Positions 23,786-36,780 are shown, counted from the first letter of the stretch. The stretch: DNA of 64,000 nucleotides from Macquaria australasica (GCA_005408345.1 SEMN01000494.1:329364-393363), one strand, 5' to 3'. Numbers and translations: made by a program. The notes: generated by a model from the sequence alone, not told the origin.

Positions 23786-25100
23786 CAGGTTACGGATCAG
23801 ATTCTTCTATAGATAATCTTTACAGTGTTACATTTTTTGCCCGAAGTAACCATTTGATCCACGGTCATGTCATTTTTTTAATAGCCATGTAGCAACTATA
23901 TTTTGGATTAAGAATGAAGTCATATTCAGTAAAGTCGGGATTGTTGAGGTAAAACTGGACCAAAGTCTTAGGAATTTGACACCACATTTAAAAATGCCGC
24001 ACACCTCTCTTGGTCTTACAGACGAACTTCTTTGGAGCAACTTCAATGTTTTAGGAGGTGTTTCCTTCACTTGAATAATACTTTTGCTTTGCCTCTCTAT
24101 CAGTATTACAACTATAATGATGAATGTGTTCCCTGTAATATATGTTGTCCTATATCAGTCTTTAATTTAAACAAAATGTCTCATAAACATAAGAAATATC
24201 TCAAATCTAATGACTAATTGGCAAAGGATGTGCATTTGGAGACCATACAGTTTTGGAATAACATGTATTGGCTAATAATGGGAAATAATGACATTGTTGT
24301 GGAGAACATCTGCTAGTAAAATATTAATTATTTGAAACACTTTGTTTTCAACATTCCTATTTCATCTGGTGTTTATTTTTAGAGAACAAGATTTGAGAGA
24401 GAAAAAGAAAATACAGCCACTTGAAAATGTCTTTCCTGGCAACATTTGGTGAAACTTAAGTCGGTTCTCATTTTAACTTACCTTAATGGTCATATGGGTA
24501 GTATTTATTTTAATTACATATGTGTGTGCCTTTACCCCTGTCACACATCAGTAGGGCAATTTGTGAAAAATCACCACACATACAGTGCAATACTGGATCC
24601 TAACAGTCTCCTTAAAGTCTTGATTGAAGGATTTGTTGAATTTGGTCAATTCTGCTAACACAGTGGATAAACAGCTCATTATCAAGAGAGTGGAAAACTC
24701 TAAATAGCAAACCAGGGAATAATCAGAGGGATGGGTGCAGACGAGACGCGAAAGAAAATACAGTGAGTAGACAGACAGAGACAGGAAAGAAAAGAAAAGT
24801 TCGAGATTGGGTTAGAGACAACAGGAGAGCCAGAAGCCACTGAGACAGAGATATTTGGAGAGAGAGCGGGGGCAGAAAGAGGGGGAATACAGAGAGAGAG
24901 AGAGGGAGTAATCAAGGAGAATCAGGACATTTCCTCTGTAATACCCACAGGCCTCGGCTGAGCCCTGCTCCACAATCCTCCCTGATTGGAGGGAAGGGTT
25001 TGTTTGAAGAGGAGGTCAAGACCATCAGTACCTTGTTAAGGAAAAGTTGTGTCCAGAGGAATGAAGAAGGCTGACTCCTTCCTGAGGAATTCATAGGGGG
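23786..25100. other. Intergenic, no gene seen
   Basis: AT-rich to about 24.7 kb, then purine-rich with a (GA)n stretch near 24860-24910. No supported gene. Confidence 0.55.
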
Positions 25101-25108
25101 ATAGTGTG

Positions 25109-25109
25109 T

Positions 25110-25197
<88 letters not shown>
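25109..25197. repeat. Long (GT)n microsatellite
   Basis: About 44 GT units, interrupted once near the start. Confidence 0.97.
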
Positions 25198-25200
<3 letters not shown>

Positions 25201-25344
25201 AAGACAGAAAGAAAGCACCCAATGTTTGAGAAAGAGACAATGTTTTTTTTTGTGTGTGTGTGTGAAAGAGAGAAAGTGTGATTGCCTGTGTGTGTTTGTG
25301 TGCTGATATAGTCACTAAAAAGAAGCGGCAGAGGGAAGGAAGAG

Positions 25345-25396
25345 GAAGAGGAGGAGGAGGAGGAGGAGGAGGAGGAGGAGGAGGAGGAGGAGGAGG
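25345..25396. repeat. (AGG)n microsatellite
   Basis: About 17 GGA units in a longer purine-only strand that starts near 25320, with triplex and G-quadruplex potential. It is not in a coding exon. Confidence 0.97.
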
Positions 25397-25399
25397 AAT

Positions 25400-27250
25400 C
25401 AGATTGTGATTTAAGGAGGACCCGTCAACCCCCTCCTCACATAGTTTCTAAAGCCAGGATAGCAGCGCTGGCATTCGCTGCAATAATGCATGACAGATGT
25501 ACATCAACCGTGCTCTCTCTCTATCTCTCTGTCTCTCTCTCCTTCTTTTTCTGCCTCCTCCCATCTGGACCCAATGTGTTGTTGGTGATGGGCATCACGC
25601 ACCGAGGCATAGACCTGCTGTAAAACTGAGAAAGAGAAGATTACAGTCCTGTCCTGTCTGAGGAATCCTCCAGTTCTGGTGCTTGAGTAGTGGCTCTGCA
25701 GGCAGTGAATGTTTATTAGCGATGGCATGATGTCAATGTGGGGCTCCAACACTGTTTTCATCTTTTTCTTCCTTCTGTGGATCGTGCACAATTACAGGCA
25801 TCGCCACCTGTACTTATAGGCAAAACTGAAGTTGATAATTTACATGAAATTGCCTCATAAAGTAAAAACTTAATGGACTGTTGGACCTTAGTGAGCATTT
25901 TTATTTGTACTGTATTCTAATTATATTATTGTTTCTCTGCATCTTGTTATATTGTAACATTTTAAATTATGTAGTTCTAAGTATTTTTATGTATTCAGAT
26001 CTCCCTTGAAAATTAGATCTTAGTCTAACTGTAAGTAAAAATGTCTGACATTAGAGAGGTTAAACTTTTAATGAAATTCAGGCCAGAGTTTCTCTTTTCT
26101 TTTTTTTTTCTTTTGATTATATGATTGAGTAGTAGATAGTTTCGTTTTTGACAAAAATATTTTAGCATGTCAAATTCCAGGTATTTCTGAAAGAAATCTT
26201 GTTTTTCATATCCCCCAGTGACATTTTGTATTTACCTCATTTACTTTTCCAGAATATAAAGTTGTTGTATCATTACCTGAACTTTCCATAACTGGGTCAA
26301 AAGTGATCCGTATGCATTTCCTATGGGAATTCATAGGAACCTTTCATCTTTATCAGTTATTCCTGTCAAGTTTATTTACTGTGAACCACACAACAACTGT
26401 CCTTCGCATCATCACTCAGCTACATTATTTACACCGCAAGACAATTTTACATTTGATAAGCGTTGCTCTCACTAAATTGATGGCTGTTATACATACAAGT
26501 ACACCCATACTATTTCTAAATTATTATTATTATTAAAGACTATCAACCTGACAAATATAAGGTAGTTATCCTCCTAAATGCATTGTGTATTTGGTTTAAA
26601 CCTCTTGAACTCAAATGTTTCCAATATGCCCCTTAAACTTCCTCCTAAGTAAGATATATGATAGAATAAACTGTCTTTGTGCATTGTATGTCAAAAAGGC
26701 CTGAGTATCCAATCCGCAATTGTTCCTTTGGTTGGTTTTTTTTTGTTGTTTTGTTTTTTGTCCTGACCAAAATGTGTACCAAATGTTGGCATTGAATGTC
26801 TGGTTGGATTTGTAGTTTATTTATTTATTTATTTATTTTACTAATTTAAATCATAATTTGACCTATTTTAGACCACATTGTATTTAGGCAATGTGCTTGT
26901 ATGGCTGCTTGTGTTAAGACATTTAATATTTAAGAAATGTAAGCATGTTTACAGGAATATAAACATTTTTTTCTGGTCAGTATCCCAGGTATTGTATCTG
27001 CACTAGTATCAAAACATTTGAGGCGATACTCAGTCCTCCTGATAACAGTGCATTCAGTATATTTTGTATGTTCTTGTTCCTTGTTTCTGCATCACACGTC
27101 AGTGCAATTCGGTGTTTGATGTCTGTAAACCCTCTCGATCTTGCCTAGAATTTAAAATCTACTTTACTACTTTAGTGCACAGGTTTTCTGGAAAAAAAAA
27201 AAAAGTTAAATCTCAAGTCCAAGCTGGGATATTCTTTCAAACTTTGGACA
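25400..27250. other. Intergenic, no gene seen
   Basis: AT-rich DNA with short homopolymers and an ATTT run near 26817-26840. I found no coding or RNA feature. Confidence 0.55.
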
Positions 27251-27254
27251 TCTC

Positions 27255-28022
27255 CAGTGGTGGAATATATGAAAGTACATTTACTCAAGTAGGTACTTGT
27301 ACTTTACTTGAGTATTTCCATTTTATGCAGATTTTTACTTCTACTGCACTACATCTTAGACACAAATATTGTACTTTTTTCTTTGTCCGACGGCTTTAGT
27401 TACTTTTCAGATTACAATTTTTCATACCCTTCCTGTCCAGTGAAAACCATGTATCTCCAAATTTGGGGATTTTGAATTTGAATTTTTCTGATAAACTAAA
27501 GGATGAAGTTCCTTTATGGGCTGAGAAACTTCTCCTACATCTTAAGATAAATAAAAAATTTAAAAACCCTGTTGTATTAACTGTAAAATGCATCGTTACA
27601 AAGCTAAAAACAGGGCTTTTTGACTTTTTAGAGATACGTGGTTCTCACAGGACAGCGACACTACAAACATGATCTTATAGAATATGATGCATTGCTGTAG
27701 ATTAAACTCCCCAACAGTATATAAAGTAGTTAAAATGTGTACAACCGTAAACATCTACAGCAGTAAAATGCAACATAGACATTAATGCAGCAGTAATATT
27801 AATCCAGAAACATCATATATAATAGTAAAACACTGACAAGGACCATTTTAATGCTGAATGAGTAATTTTAAAGTAACTTTTGATACCTTAAGTAAATTTT
27901 ACTGATAATACTTACGTACTTTAACTTGTAGAGTATTTTTACAGTGTGGTATTGATACTTTTTAAATAAAGTTATTATTATTTTATTTATTAAAGGGTCT
28001 GAATACGTCTTCCGCTGCTAGA
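27255..28022 (+). repeat. aagtac-rich teleost repeat, long copy
   Basis: Starts tccagtggtggaatatatga, then 'tttactcaagtaggtacttgtactttacttgag'. It ends 'gtagagtatttttacagtgtggtattgatac...gggtctgaatacgtcttccgctgc'. The two ends are complementary in the usual way for this family. An inner block at 27420-27520 (ccttcctgtccagtgaaaac...) recurs inverted at 31985-32090. Confidence 0.75.
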
Positions 28023-28954
28023 CATTTCCCTCCAGAGCCACAGATGACATTATACAACTGTTTTCACTCACTGTGTTTTACTCCTTGTCATGAATAAACT
28101 GTACTTAAATTGGCGGAGTAGACCTTTAACTACAGTGTTTTTCACATTTTTCACGTTTTGCTTGTGTTTCTGTGTTCAAACAGCAGAGGGCAGCACATTC
28201 ACACTGCATGATCTGCATGATGTCAGCTTTTTTTCCCCCCTCTCATTATCACACTAACACAAAGGTCAATAAAATCCTGCGGTTTCTCCACCAAACACAA
28301 CCAGCAGCATTTTCACATCATCTCTTAATTTAAAAAGTGTGTTCACAAACAAACAAGGTCTTTTTGTTGGAGTGAGACATGCATGAGTTGTTTTATGTGG
28401 TGAAGTAGAATCTGACGCCAAGAATAATCTAAGATATAGTTCTCTCTCATTACTGTAAAGAGAGAAAAAAGAGAATGAAGAATGAAGGAGAGGTTAGATG
28501 CAGGTTGGATGCAGAAGAGGCAGAGCTGAGGATGCAGCTGAGGAAAGGAGGAGGCACAGAGGTCGATGTAAGAGAGGAAATAAAGAGCGATCACTCTGAC
28601 AGAGCTGAAATGTGACCGGCATTGTGCTGTGTCACCGTGAACTTTGTTTTATTACTTCCTTGTAGCGGTAAATAGACTTGAGCACAATGCCAAGTCTATT
28701 TACTTGGCATTGACTGTCAGTCTGTCAAACAAAGGTAAACACAAAGTGTTCGTGTGCGGGAAAAAAAAGACAATCTAGCTGAATCAAAAGTATTTCATTA
28801 CATTTTTGAAACACATATGAAAGTGAAAATCACCACAGCTAATCTCTGCATTGCTCTTTTAAAACATAGCAACTCTTTTCTTGATTGTTGAAGCTTTTTG
28901 TCTCAAAAATATGTCTCTTCGTTTTGTTGAGCCGATACATGTTGCAGTCAGTTT

Positions 28955-29445
28955 CCAGTGGTGAAATGTAACCAAGTACATTTTTCTCAAGTACAATTTT
29001 GAGGCATTTGCACTTTGCTTACTACTTTTACTTTACTACATTTTACTACAGTCCCTTCACTACAATTATTTGTCAGTCATAGTTACTTTGCAGATTACCT
29101 ACGACATTTATGAGGAGTTTATAAAATACAATGCATTGCTATAGTTAAACTACCCAACAGTATATAAAGTAGTATATAAAGCACCTTGGCCAACAACAAC
29201 AGTCAAGTGCTGCTTACACTTTAAAGCATTCATTAATCCAATGGTATAACATATAATAATGCAACACTGACTTCTGCTCAATAATGACTACTTCTGATAC
29301 TTAAATACATTTTTCTGATAATACTTTTGTACTTTCACTGAGAGGATTTTCAATGCAGGACTTTAACTTGACATTTAGCACTTTTACATGGTGGTATTGT
29401 TACTTTTACTTAAGTAAAGGATCTAAATTCTTCTTCCACCACTGC
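28955..29445 (+). repeat. aagtac-rich teleost repeat, copy
   Basis: Opens tccagtggtgaaatgtaacc, 'aagtacatttttctcaagtac', and closes 'acttttacttaagtaaaggatctaaattcttcttccaccactgc'. A further partial copy follows directly (29446-29640). Confidence 0.75.
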
Positions 29446-30104
29446 TTGAGTATTTCCATTTCATGCCACTTTATACTTCTCCACAACAGTTCAGAGGTAA
29501 AAATGTACTTTTCACTATGGAACAAATTAAGATTTTACATTCAAAACATATGATCAGTTCATAAAATATGATTAAACTACCTAACAGTATAGAACATTAG
29601 TATGAAAGAATACTATAGTAAAATGGTACAATACCAACACATTAAAGCCCCGAAGTATTTCTCTCTCACATTAAGTATTCTTGACTAAACAAACAACAAT
29701 CAAAGTTAATGTTCAGAGAAAACATCCTTAGCTATTATTTAATAAGAATCAGGACTGGGCTGATGTGATTTCATCCAGTCTAAGAAACAAACAAAAAACA
29801 ACAACATGTCATTTGAATTCTGATTCACATATTGCTAAATCCTGATTGGTGCATGGAAGTGTGTGACATGTTTCACATGTTTCTAACTGAGCTCCCCCCA
29901 CTTCGAAATGCACAGATAAAACTAAAAACACAGAAAATCTCTCAAGTGAAAGAACCAAAACTGTTGTCGTCATGCAGGAACCCATCGCTCGTACGAAGCT
30001 GATTGAGAAAACAGGTTTGTTGGGGCCTTTAATGCATGGGCCATATTTTGCATTGAGTACTTTGCTGTTAATATTTACTTACTACTTACTTATACTAATA
30101 CTTT

Positions 30105-30330
30105 TACTTAAAGGGGAACTCTGCCGATTTTTCACATCAAAGTCTGTCAGTCAGTCTTAGATCTTGGGGAGTATTACTGCATATATATAAATAAAAAAAA
30201 GACAATATCGCTCAATTTTGCTGCTTTGATTTTGATCTTTTTTTTTTTTTTTAAACTGTCGTCGTGGGTCTGACAATGTTATAGGAGTGCAACGCTAAAT
30301 CAGTGGAGTGCTCATTTAAGTACCATTTTC
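30105..30330 (-). repeat. 'ggagcactccactgat' dispersed repeat, copy 1
   Basis: Carries 'aaaggggaactctgccgatttttcacatcaaagtctg', and at its far side 'aatgttataggagtgcaacgctaaatcagtggagtgctc'. The reverse complement of that last phrase matches 'gagcactccactgatgtagcattgccctcttataacactgtc' at 60.04 kb, so the two belong to one family. Confidence 0.6.
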
Positions 30331-31239
30331 TTACTCTTACTGGTAATTTAGTATTTTTACAGTGTAGTATTGCTTAAGACTATTCAGTTTATTTAAAATT
30401 CAGGTCCCTAAAGCACAGAAGATACATGTAAAACATTTACGGGAACACACATGCTTTTCAGACATTCCTGCACATGTACTTACCACACCTTTAATTGCAA
30501 AGTCTGAATCATCAGATGTGAATCACCTTCCATGGGCAACAAAGGCATCTTACTGTAGATGAGAGTAGTGTCAATTGTTCATAATCTGAGTTAACATGTA
30601 TACCTTTATTGCACCAGGAATAGGCTTGTGTTAGTTAAGAGTATTTGCAGATGATAAAATGACATACTGAAAAAGAGATGAAGAAAAGGGTCCGGCACAA
30701 AACAAATGCCTTAGAGCTGTATCTGACTTCAAAAGCTAAAAGATAGGAGACAAATGAACTGCAAATGAGTGATTACACAGTGAAATAGCAGCTTACAGTA
30801 ATTCATGGTTTCACACTGGTCGTCCTCTCAAGTATGATTCCCAACATCTTTCACGTGGATTAGCTGTCGTGTTTTCAATGAGAAACAGAAAGGATCTGCA
30901 GCCATTAAGCTACATGGAAAACTCTAGTGAAGCAATCACTACCATAATATGATGCAACCCAACCTGGCATCCTATCTGCAAGTCATTTTTGTTTTCATGT
31001 TCCTGGAAATGTTGGGTGTGGTGTGAGAAGTGTGGATGATACTGCTACCATAAGAATATGTAGACTACCTGAATGTCACCTTAACTGACACCGTTGGAAA
31101 TATGCAGTGGTGCAAAACCACACCCACAGACTCCACCTGACATAAACTCAAACCCTCACCCACACTCTAATCACTATCTTTGTACTGTAATTTCTATCAT
31201 TGTCACTTTTTAAAGGGACTTAATGTGTTTGTGGGTATG

Positions 31240-31620
31240 AAAAGGATATGGTCCAAATATAATGAACTTGTATTCTGGCGATGGGGAGTTCATCGGTTGC
31301 TGTTGCAAGTCATTCAGTGTTTGTTTTCTTACAATTAAGTCAAGCATGTTCAACGTGGCCACCTGCCAAGGGTGTGGATTGTCACCTCTCCTGTTGTCTG
31401 AGATATTCATGGACAGGATGTTAAGGTACATCTGTAGTCTGGCTGCGTTTGATGTAGTCAGTATGAGCACTTGCATGTCTAAGATTGTGGCCCCAAAACA
31501 GAAAAGCATAGCAGGTAAGGCGGAAGAGGGCAGTTACTCCAAGTGGAGGGGTTTACTGTGTGTATCTACAGGGACAAAAAGGTCATACAGGGGAGCACAA
31601 TAGAAATATGCCCTTAAGCT
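31240..31620 (+). mobile_element. Degenerate LINE reverse-transcriptase fragment
   Basis: One open frame contains FNVATCQGCGLSPLLLSEIF then MDRML. This fits the reverse-transcriptase motif (VRQGCxLSPLLFxIFMDRI) of fish non-LTR retroelements. A later stretch, VSMSTCMSKIVAPKQK, fits the xISTSKSEAMVLxRK motif that normally follows the YxDD segment. The YxDD region between them is missing, so the copy is internally deleted and cannot encode an active enzyme. Confidence 0.55.
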
Positions 31621-31984
31621 TTATTTTTTCTTCAGAATAATCTTTTTAAATTCATGTATTTTTTTGACTTGGCATTGACTGTCAGTCTGTCAAACAAAGG
31701 CATTCACTTAATCAGACCAATCAACAGTTAGTGATCATGGAGTAATTTAGACTTTGCCATAGACCATGGAGATGAGCGACTTACCTTGACCTCGCTGTCC
31801 TGTGAAAACCAGCTTTTCACGAGCTAAGAAAATCTGCTCTGTTTTCAGCTTTGTGGCAATGCATTTATTATTCAGATAATCCATTGTTTTTTTTAAATAG
31901 TTTATTATTATTTACTCACTTCCTGACTCATAAGAGGACACTTAACTGCAGGGGGTTAAATAGTGTATTTAGCTCAAGAAGGAA

Positions 31985-32245
31985 GGAAGGAACACTTAAT
32001 CCTTCAGTTTAGCAGAAAAACTGAATATCGCCAAATTAGATACATGGTTTTCACTGGACAGGAAGAGCATGAAGCTGTCAGACAAATGTAGGGGAGTAAA
32101 AATATTTGCCTCTGACATGTAGTGGAGTAGAAGTAGCCTATAAAGTTGCATAAAATGCAAATACTCAAGTAAAGTACAAGTAGCCTACCTTGACTTTGTG
32201 CTTAAGGTGTTCTTGAGTAAATGTATTACATTCCACCACTGAATA
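31985..32245 (-). repeat. aagtac-rich teleost repeat, inverted copy
   Basis: Reads 'gatacatggttttcactggacaggaag', then 'aatgcaaatactcaagtaaagtacaagtag' and 'cttgagtaaatgtattacattccaccactg', the reverse complement of the copy at 27.26 kb. Confidence 0.75.
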
Positions 32246-32448
32246 TAGTCTTAGCAGTTGATATAGTGTCATTTACATAATCCCCTAACTGTGCTACATG
32301 TTATTATAGGATTTACTGTTTGTTGAAAGATAAAATATCACCGTCAGCCAAGATGATTCATCAGGGCAGACAGGAAATTGGCAGATCTTTCTCCATGAAT
32401 CATCAGTCAAACTTCGTAGGAACTGCTGTCTATATTCTCCTGAGAGAG

Positions 32449-32451
<3 letters not shown>

Positions 32452-32486
<35 letters not shown>

Positions 32487-32505
32487 GTTGGGGGGGGGGG
32501 GGGGG
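32452..32505. repeat. (GT)16 followed by a G16 homopolymer
   Basis: A GT run (32452-32483), a short spacer (atggtt), then sixteen consecutive G residues (32490-32505). It sits just upstream of the CpG-rich keap1a 5' block. Confidence 0.95.
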
Positions 32506-32539
32506 TGTCTCTTGATATGATCCTGCTGCAGCGCGTTTA

Positions 32540-33120
32540 TATAATCCCTGAAGCTGTCCTGCCCTGGACGAGGTTCAGTTTCACTTTGAGGAATGCCGCT
32601 CCTGACTTGTTGCCATGTAGGTCTCTGTGCATGTGTGTGTATTGCCCCGCGCACAGTGCTTCCAGTGTAGGCTTCTCGAGAGTTGCAGAGTCATGTCGGT
32701 GCACAAATTCCTCCCCACCACCACCACCACCACCACAACCTTTGGACGCATGCCCGACGCGACGCAGAGCAGCAGCGGCACTCACAGCTCCGCACATTTT
32801 GCCTTTTAATGCGAAGAATGAGACAGATCTGCTGGTTTCCTGACGACGGCACGGAAAGCTCCAGCCAGCGACCGGGGAAGACCTCCTGCGGCTGGACAAG
32901 TCGCGCGTAAACTCCCCGGAGTGATCTCTGTGAGTGAGACAGCGTTCTCATGTGATATGGAGTTTAACAGCTGTCGTTGAGGTTGTTGCTTTTAGGTGAG
33001 TGAATCTGCAGCTGTTACAATGTCAAAACTGTCAACAGTTTCACATGCTGAGTGGACGCGCCCTTTGGGGGAAAAAATCACTGTAATATTCAACATTGTT
33101 GTCGCGCGTGTGTGATCTTA
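32540..33120 (+). promoter_or_regulatory. keap1a: CpG-rich block: likely keap1a promoter and first non-coding exon
   Basis: CpG-dense sequence (gacgcgacgcagagc, gcgaccggggaag, gtcgcgcgtaaac) in an otherwise CpG-poor region. A consensus donor, TTTTAG|GTGAGT, lies at 32995/32996, with another (TCTCT|GTGAGT) near 32930. Both would suit a short untranslated first exon spliced to 38.1 or 38.8 kb. Promoter activity is inferred from base composition and position. Confidence 0.5.
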
Positions 33121-33404
33121 CAGCAGCACTCGTGACATGTTGTTATGTTCCTTCTTCTCACATCGCAATACAAGTAGTATTTCTGTACGCGACACTAACA
33201 TATCCGGTAGTTTATGATTTTGTAGTCGAGCATTCAGTTTATTTCCTCTGTAGTGCGCAGACTCCTAAAAGGGAATTGAAACTTTTGCTCGTTGTCCTCT
33301 GTACGTCACAGAGCTGAGTGTCAAATGCTCTCAGTGATATTAGTTTCTGAAACATCCTCATGAAAAAGCCTAGTGTATGAAGGATGTAGAGCTCAAACAG
33401 TGAC

Positions 33405-34030
33405 TCAAGTAATCAATTAATCAAACAGTCGATCGTAGGAAATTAATTGTAATAATCGATTAATCTTTAAAATCATTCTTAAAGCAAAAAATGCCCCCAA
33501 AAAAGCCTCTGGTTCCAGCTTTTTCAGTTTGAGAATGATTGGGAAATAGTTTTCAGGATTGTCTGGCATTTTATAGACCAAACCATTAAATGACTAATTG
33601 AAAAATAATGTTAATCTATAATTTAAAAAATAACCCTTAGTTGCAACCCTAGAAAGGTGCTTAGGGCTGAAACTAACGTTTAGTTTCAATATTGATTAAT
33701 CTTCTGTGTATTTTCTTGATTAACTGATTAATCGTTTAGTCTTTAAAAAGTCTTTTTTAAAAATGTGAAAATGTCTCCTGGATCCCAAAGTGACATCTTC
33801 AGAGTCTTGTTTTGTCTGACCAACAATTCAAAATTCAAAGAGCTTCAGTTTACTATCATTTTAAGACGATGAAAAGCAGCTAATTCTCACATTTGAGAAG
33901 CCGGAACCATCAAATCTTTGGCATGTAAATGACTTTATATGATTAATTGATTATCAAAATAGTTGCTGATTAATTTTTTTGTCAATCAACTTAGTGAATA
34001 TTCCAATAATTGTTTCAGCTCTAGATATAA
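33405..34030. repeat. 'cgattaatc' dispersed repeat, two adjacent copies
   Basis: Copy one (33405-33655) has 'aatcgattaatctttaaaatc' and 'ggttccagctttttcagttt'. Copy two (33664-34025) has 'gggctgaaactaacg', 'gattaactgattaatcg' and 'gtcttgttttgtctgaccaac', matching the copy in crlf1 intron 4. Confidence 0.65.
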
Positions 34031-34668
34031 TAAAATCACTCAAGGAATCCCTGCTGGAAAATATAACATCATTCATCATCAACGGAAATGATGAAATACA
34101 TATTAAGTTACAAATGAACTGAAGCTGAAACAATTAGTCGATTGATCAATTAGAATACAACACACACTGCAAAGCCCCAATGGAGCACTATAAGACTACT
34201 AGAACAATTTTTTGTTGCCTTGCATGTGTCAGTACATGTCTGTTCAGCATGTTGTTTATGTGGGCAAACTTTTTTTTACCACAGTAATTTTCTTTGTTTA
34301 GTGATAAATCGGCGCACTGTATATTTAGTGTTTCTGATATGGTGAGTTTGTGGTCAGGAAGCAGAACTGGAGGATTGTAATTCTTCATTCTCAAATGTTA
34401 TTTTAGGTCACAGTAGTTCATGTGCAGCACGTGGCTGAAGTTTCTGACCATCAAATGTCTATATCATTTAATATTCCTAAAATATGGGGATCTGTCAGTT
34501 TGCCTCCAGTTTGCCTCACTGGTGTGATTCTTACAGTGCTTCTCTGATGTCTTTTCTGAAAGTAAAAAAGATTTGTCATCAGCAACCTTTGATCCCAGTC
34601 AGCTGTCAGGGCAGCTGAAGGATGACATGGCAGAAAAGCTTTTGTCACTGCTGTTACAAAACATTGCC

Positions 34669-34726
34669 TTATACAAAGTCCTATAGTATGTTGTTAAGCT
34701 TTATACAAAGTCCTATAGTATGTTGT
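34669..34726 (+). repeat. 32-nt tandem duplication
   Basis: The 26-base phrase ttatacaaagtcctatagta + tgttgt occurs at 34669 and again at 34701 with no mismatch, separated by taagct. Confidence 0.95.
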
Positions 34727-36574
34727 ATGTTCAGGTCAAAGCTGGCTGCACAGGCTGACGTGTTCCCAGCCTGCTGTGCTGGTCTACCATCTGCCAACAG
34801 AAACTGTCTGTAAATGGTTCACTCTCCTTCTCTCTGCCTCTGTTGTTTTCTCTTATAAATTCTGCACTGAGCTAGGCCTGTGATTTATGAAAAACAAACA
34901 GTCTTGATGCCAAAATCAATGAGCTACAATGACGGTCTTTATTTTTAGTGTCTCAAAAGTACAAATGTCATCTGATGAACACCACAGATCTGCTTTTTGA
35001 AATCAGTCAACAACTGAATCAAAGACCAAGAGTCCAAACGCATTTTTTTTTTTTTTTATCAGTGAAGCCCCGGTAATCTCATCTGCATGGTCTTCTTCTC
35101 ACTTCCAAACAGCCATTTGAGAAATACATTTGACAAAACCAAACAGTGCCACCACCTGCGGTGTTAACGGTCAGGACCTTGGTCAAACAGTCATTTCAAA
35201 ACCTTGTTGAAATCAATAAACTGGACAGAACTGGTGTTGCAGTGTTCTCACAGTGTTGCTGCAGGCTTGAGCAATGCTTTATGTAGTAGCCAAGCTCTGC
35301 ACACTGTTTACACAGTAATTCACTGTTAACCCCCTTAAAGCCTGATCAGGAGAGTAGGACAGGCTGATATATCCAAGCACAATGGCCCTTTATGGAAAAC
35401 TGAGTAGCTCCACTGTATTAATGACTCTCTCTTCCCTTCTCTCACTCCCTCCTTGAACTGATCTCTCCCTCCTATAGTTTCCTTCAGCTAAATCTAGGGT
35501 CATTTTTCCTCCTCTCCCACTTTGGTTTTCCCTCCTTTGCTCACTGTATCTTGCCCTCAAAATCTCTCTTTCTCTGCGTAGCTCTCTCTCCCTTTCCGTC
35601 TCGCACTTTTGGTCATATGACCAGCAAAAAAAAAAAAAAAAAAAAAAGGCAGTCTGACTGTAGTGCGAGAGGTGAGGGAGCTCGAGAACAGAACAGATTT
35701 GATTGTGCAACTCTGCAAAGCTGAAAGTAACACCAAACTGCCAGGTGCTGGTTCTCAAAGGGGCTGCAGTAGTTTTGTCACTGGTAGGATCAGTGTTTGT
35801 CTCTGTCATGCTAGAAATCGATCTCCTGCTATTGATCTGTAAGGGTTTCTACACAGACAAATGCACTGTAGATAACAGGAGTCGGTTCTTGCTCTCCAAC
35901 TCAAGAGCTGATTTGTTCTGCTTCAAGCTGTAGCAGCGAGTAACACTGTGGAATGCAGAGATTTCGTGTTTTTCTTGCATATGCAGTTCCTCTGAATTTA
36001 CTGTGTTGTGTGAGGAGACATAATACAAGTGTTTAAACCCCCCTGTAGTTCAGGAATTTGTAGGTGAAGTCTAAAGCATTGCAATTGTAAAGTCAATGTA
36101 AATATTCCAAACTTAGAAAGTTTGAATAAGACGTAGGTGTAAGAGAATTGAGAGGTATTTGTTGAGCTTGATCACCCTAATCAGGAAGCTTTAACAGAAA
36201 CATGCTGTTGTTACAAATGATGCTAGCGATGTCATGCTTTTACAGTGTGTCTGCTGGACCTTTTTGACCTCCACATTTCTAGATGCCTTTTGTTCATGTG
36301 AGGCATAGTGCTTAAAGATACAGTCCTCCTCAAAGTGACAGCTGAAAGCTAACAACTTGCCTTTTCTTTCATTTGTAGAGCCCAACTGATACATTGTCCG
36401 GGCCGATATTATCGCTGAATGAAACTGCAGTATAGAAATGCCAAAGATCCAGTATGTTTGCTGAACGTCTCCATTACAGGACAGCCTATTTTTCAACCAT
36501 AAAATGTGTTGCTCAGTACATATGATACTCACAGATAGGGATCCATATCAAAAACGTTTATGCTGTGTTTATGT

Positions 36575-36780
36575 TAAAGGAATAGTTCTGCATTTTTGGA
36601 AATGTGCTTATTCGCTTTCTTGCTGAGAGTTAGACGAGAAGATCGATACCACTCTCACATCTGTCCTTTAAATATGAAGCTTCATCCAGGAGATGGTTAG
36701 CTTAGCTTAGCATAAAGACTGGAAATATGGGGGAAACGGCTAGCCTGGCTCTGTCCAAATGTAAAGTCAATGCTCCAAGC
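36575..36780 (+). mobile_element. Palindromic MITE-like element, copy 2 (left half only)
   Basis: Has 'aaaggaatagttctgcatttttggaaatgtgcttattcgctttcttgctgagagttagacgagaagat' in pieces, then 'gcttagcttagcataaagactgg'. The complementary right arm is missing, so this is a truncated copy. Confidence 0.75.

Noticed and set aside
32537..32951. Several overlapping open frames in the CpG-rich block
   Set aside because: They contain poly-Val, poly-Gly, poly-Trp or poly-His from a (CCA)n run and are best explained by GC-rich promoter DNA.
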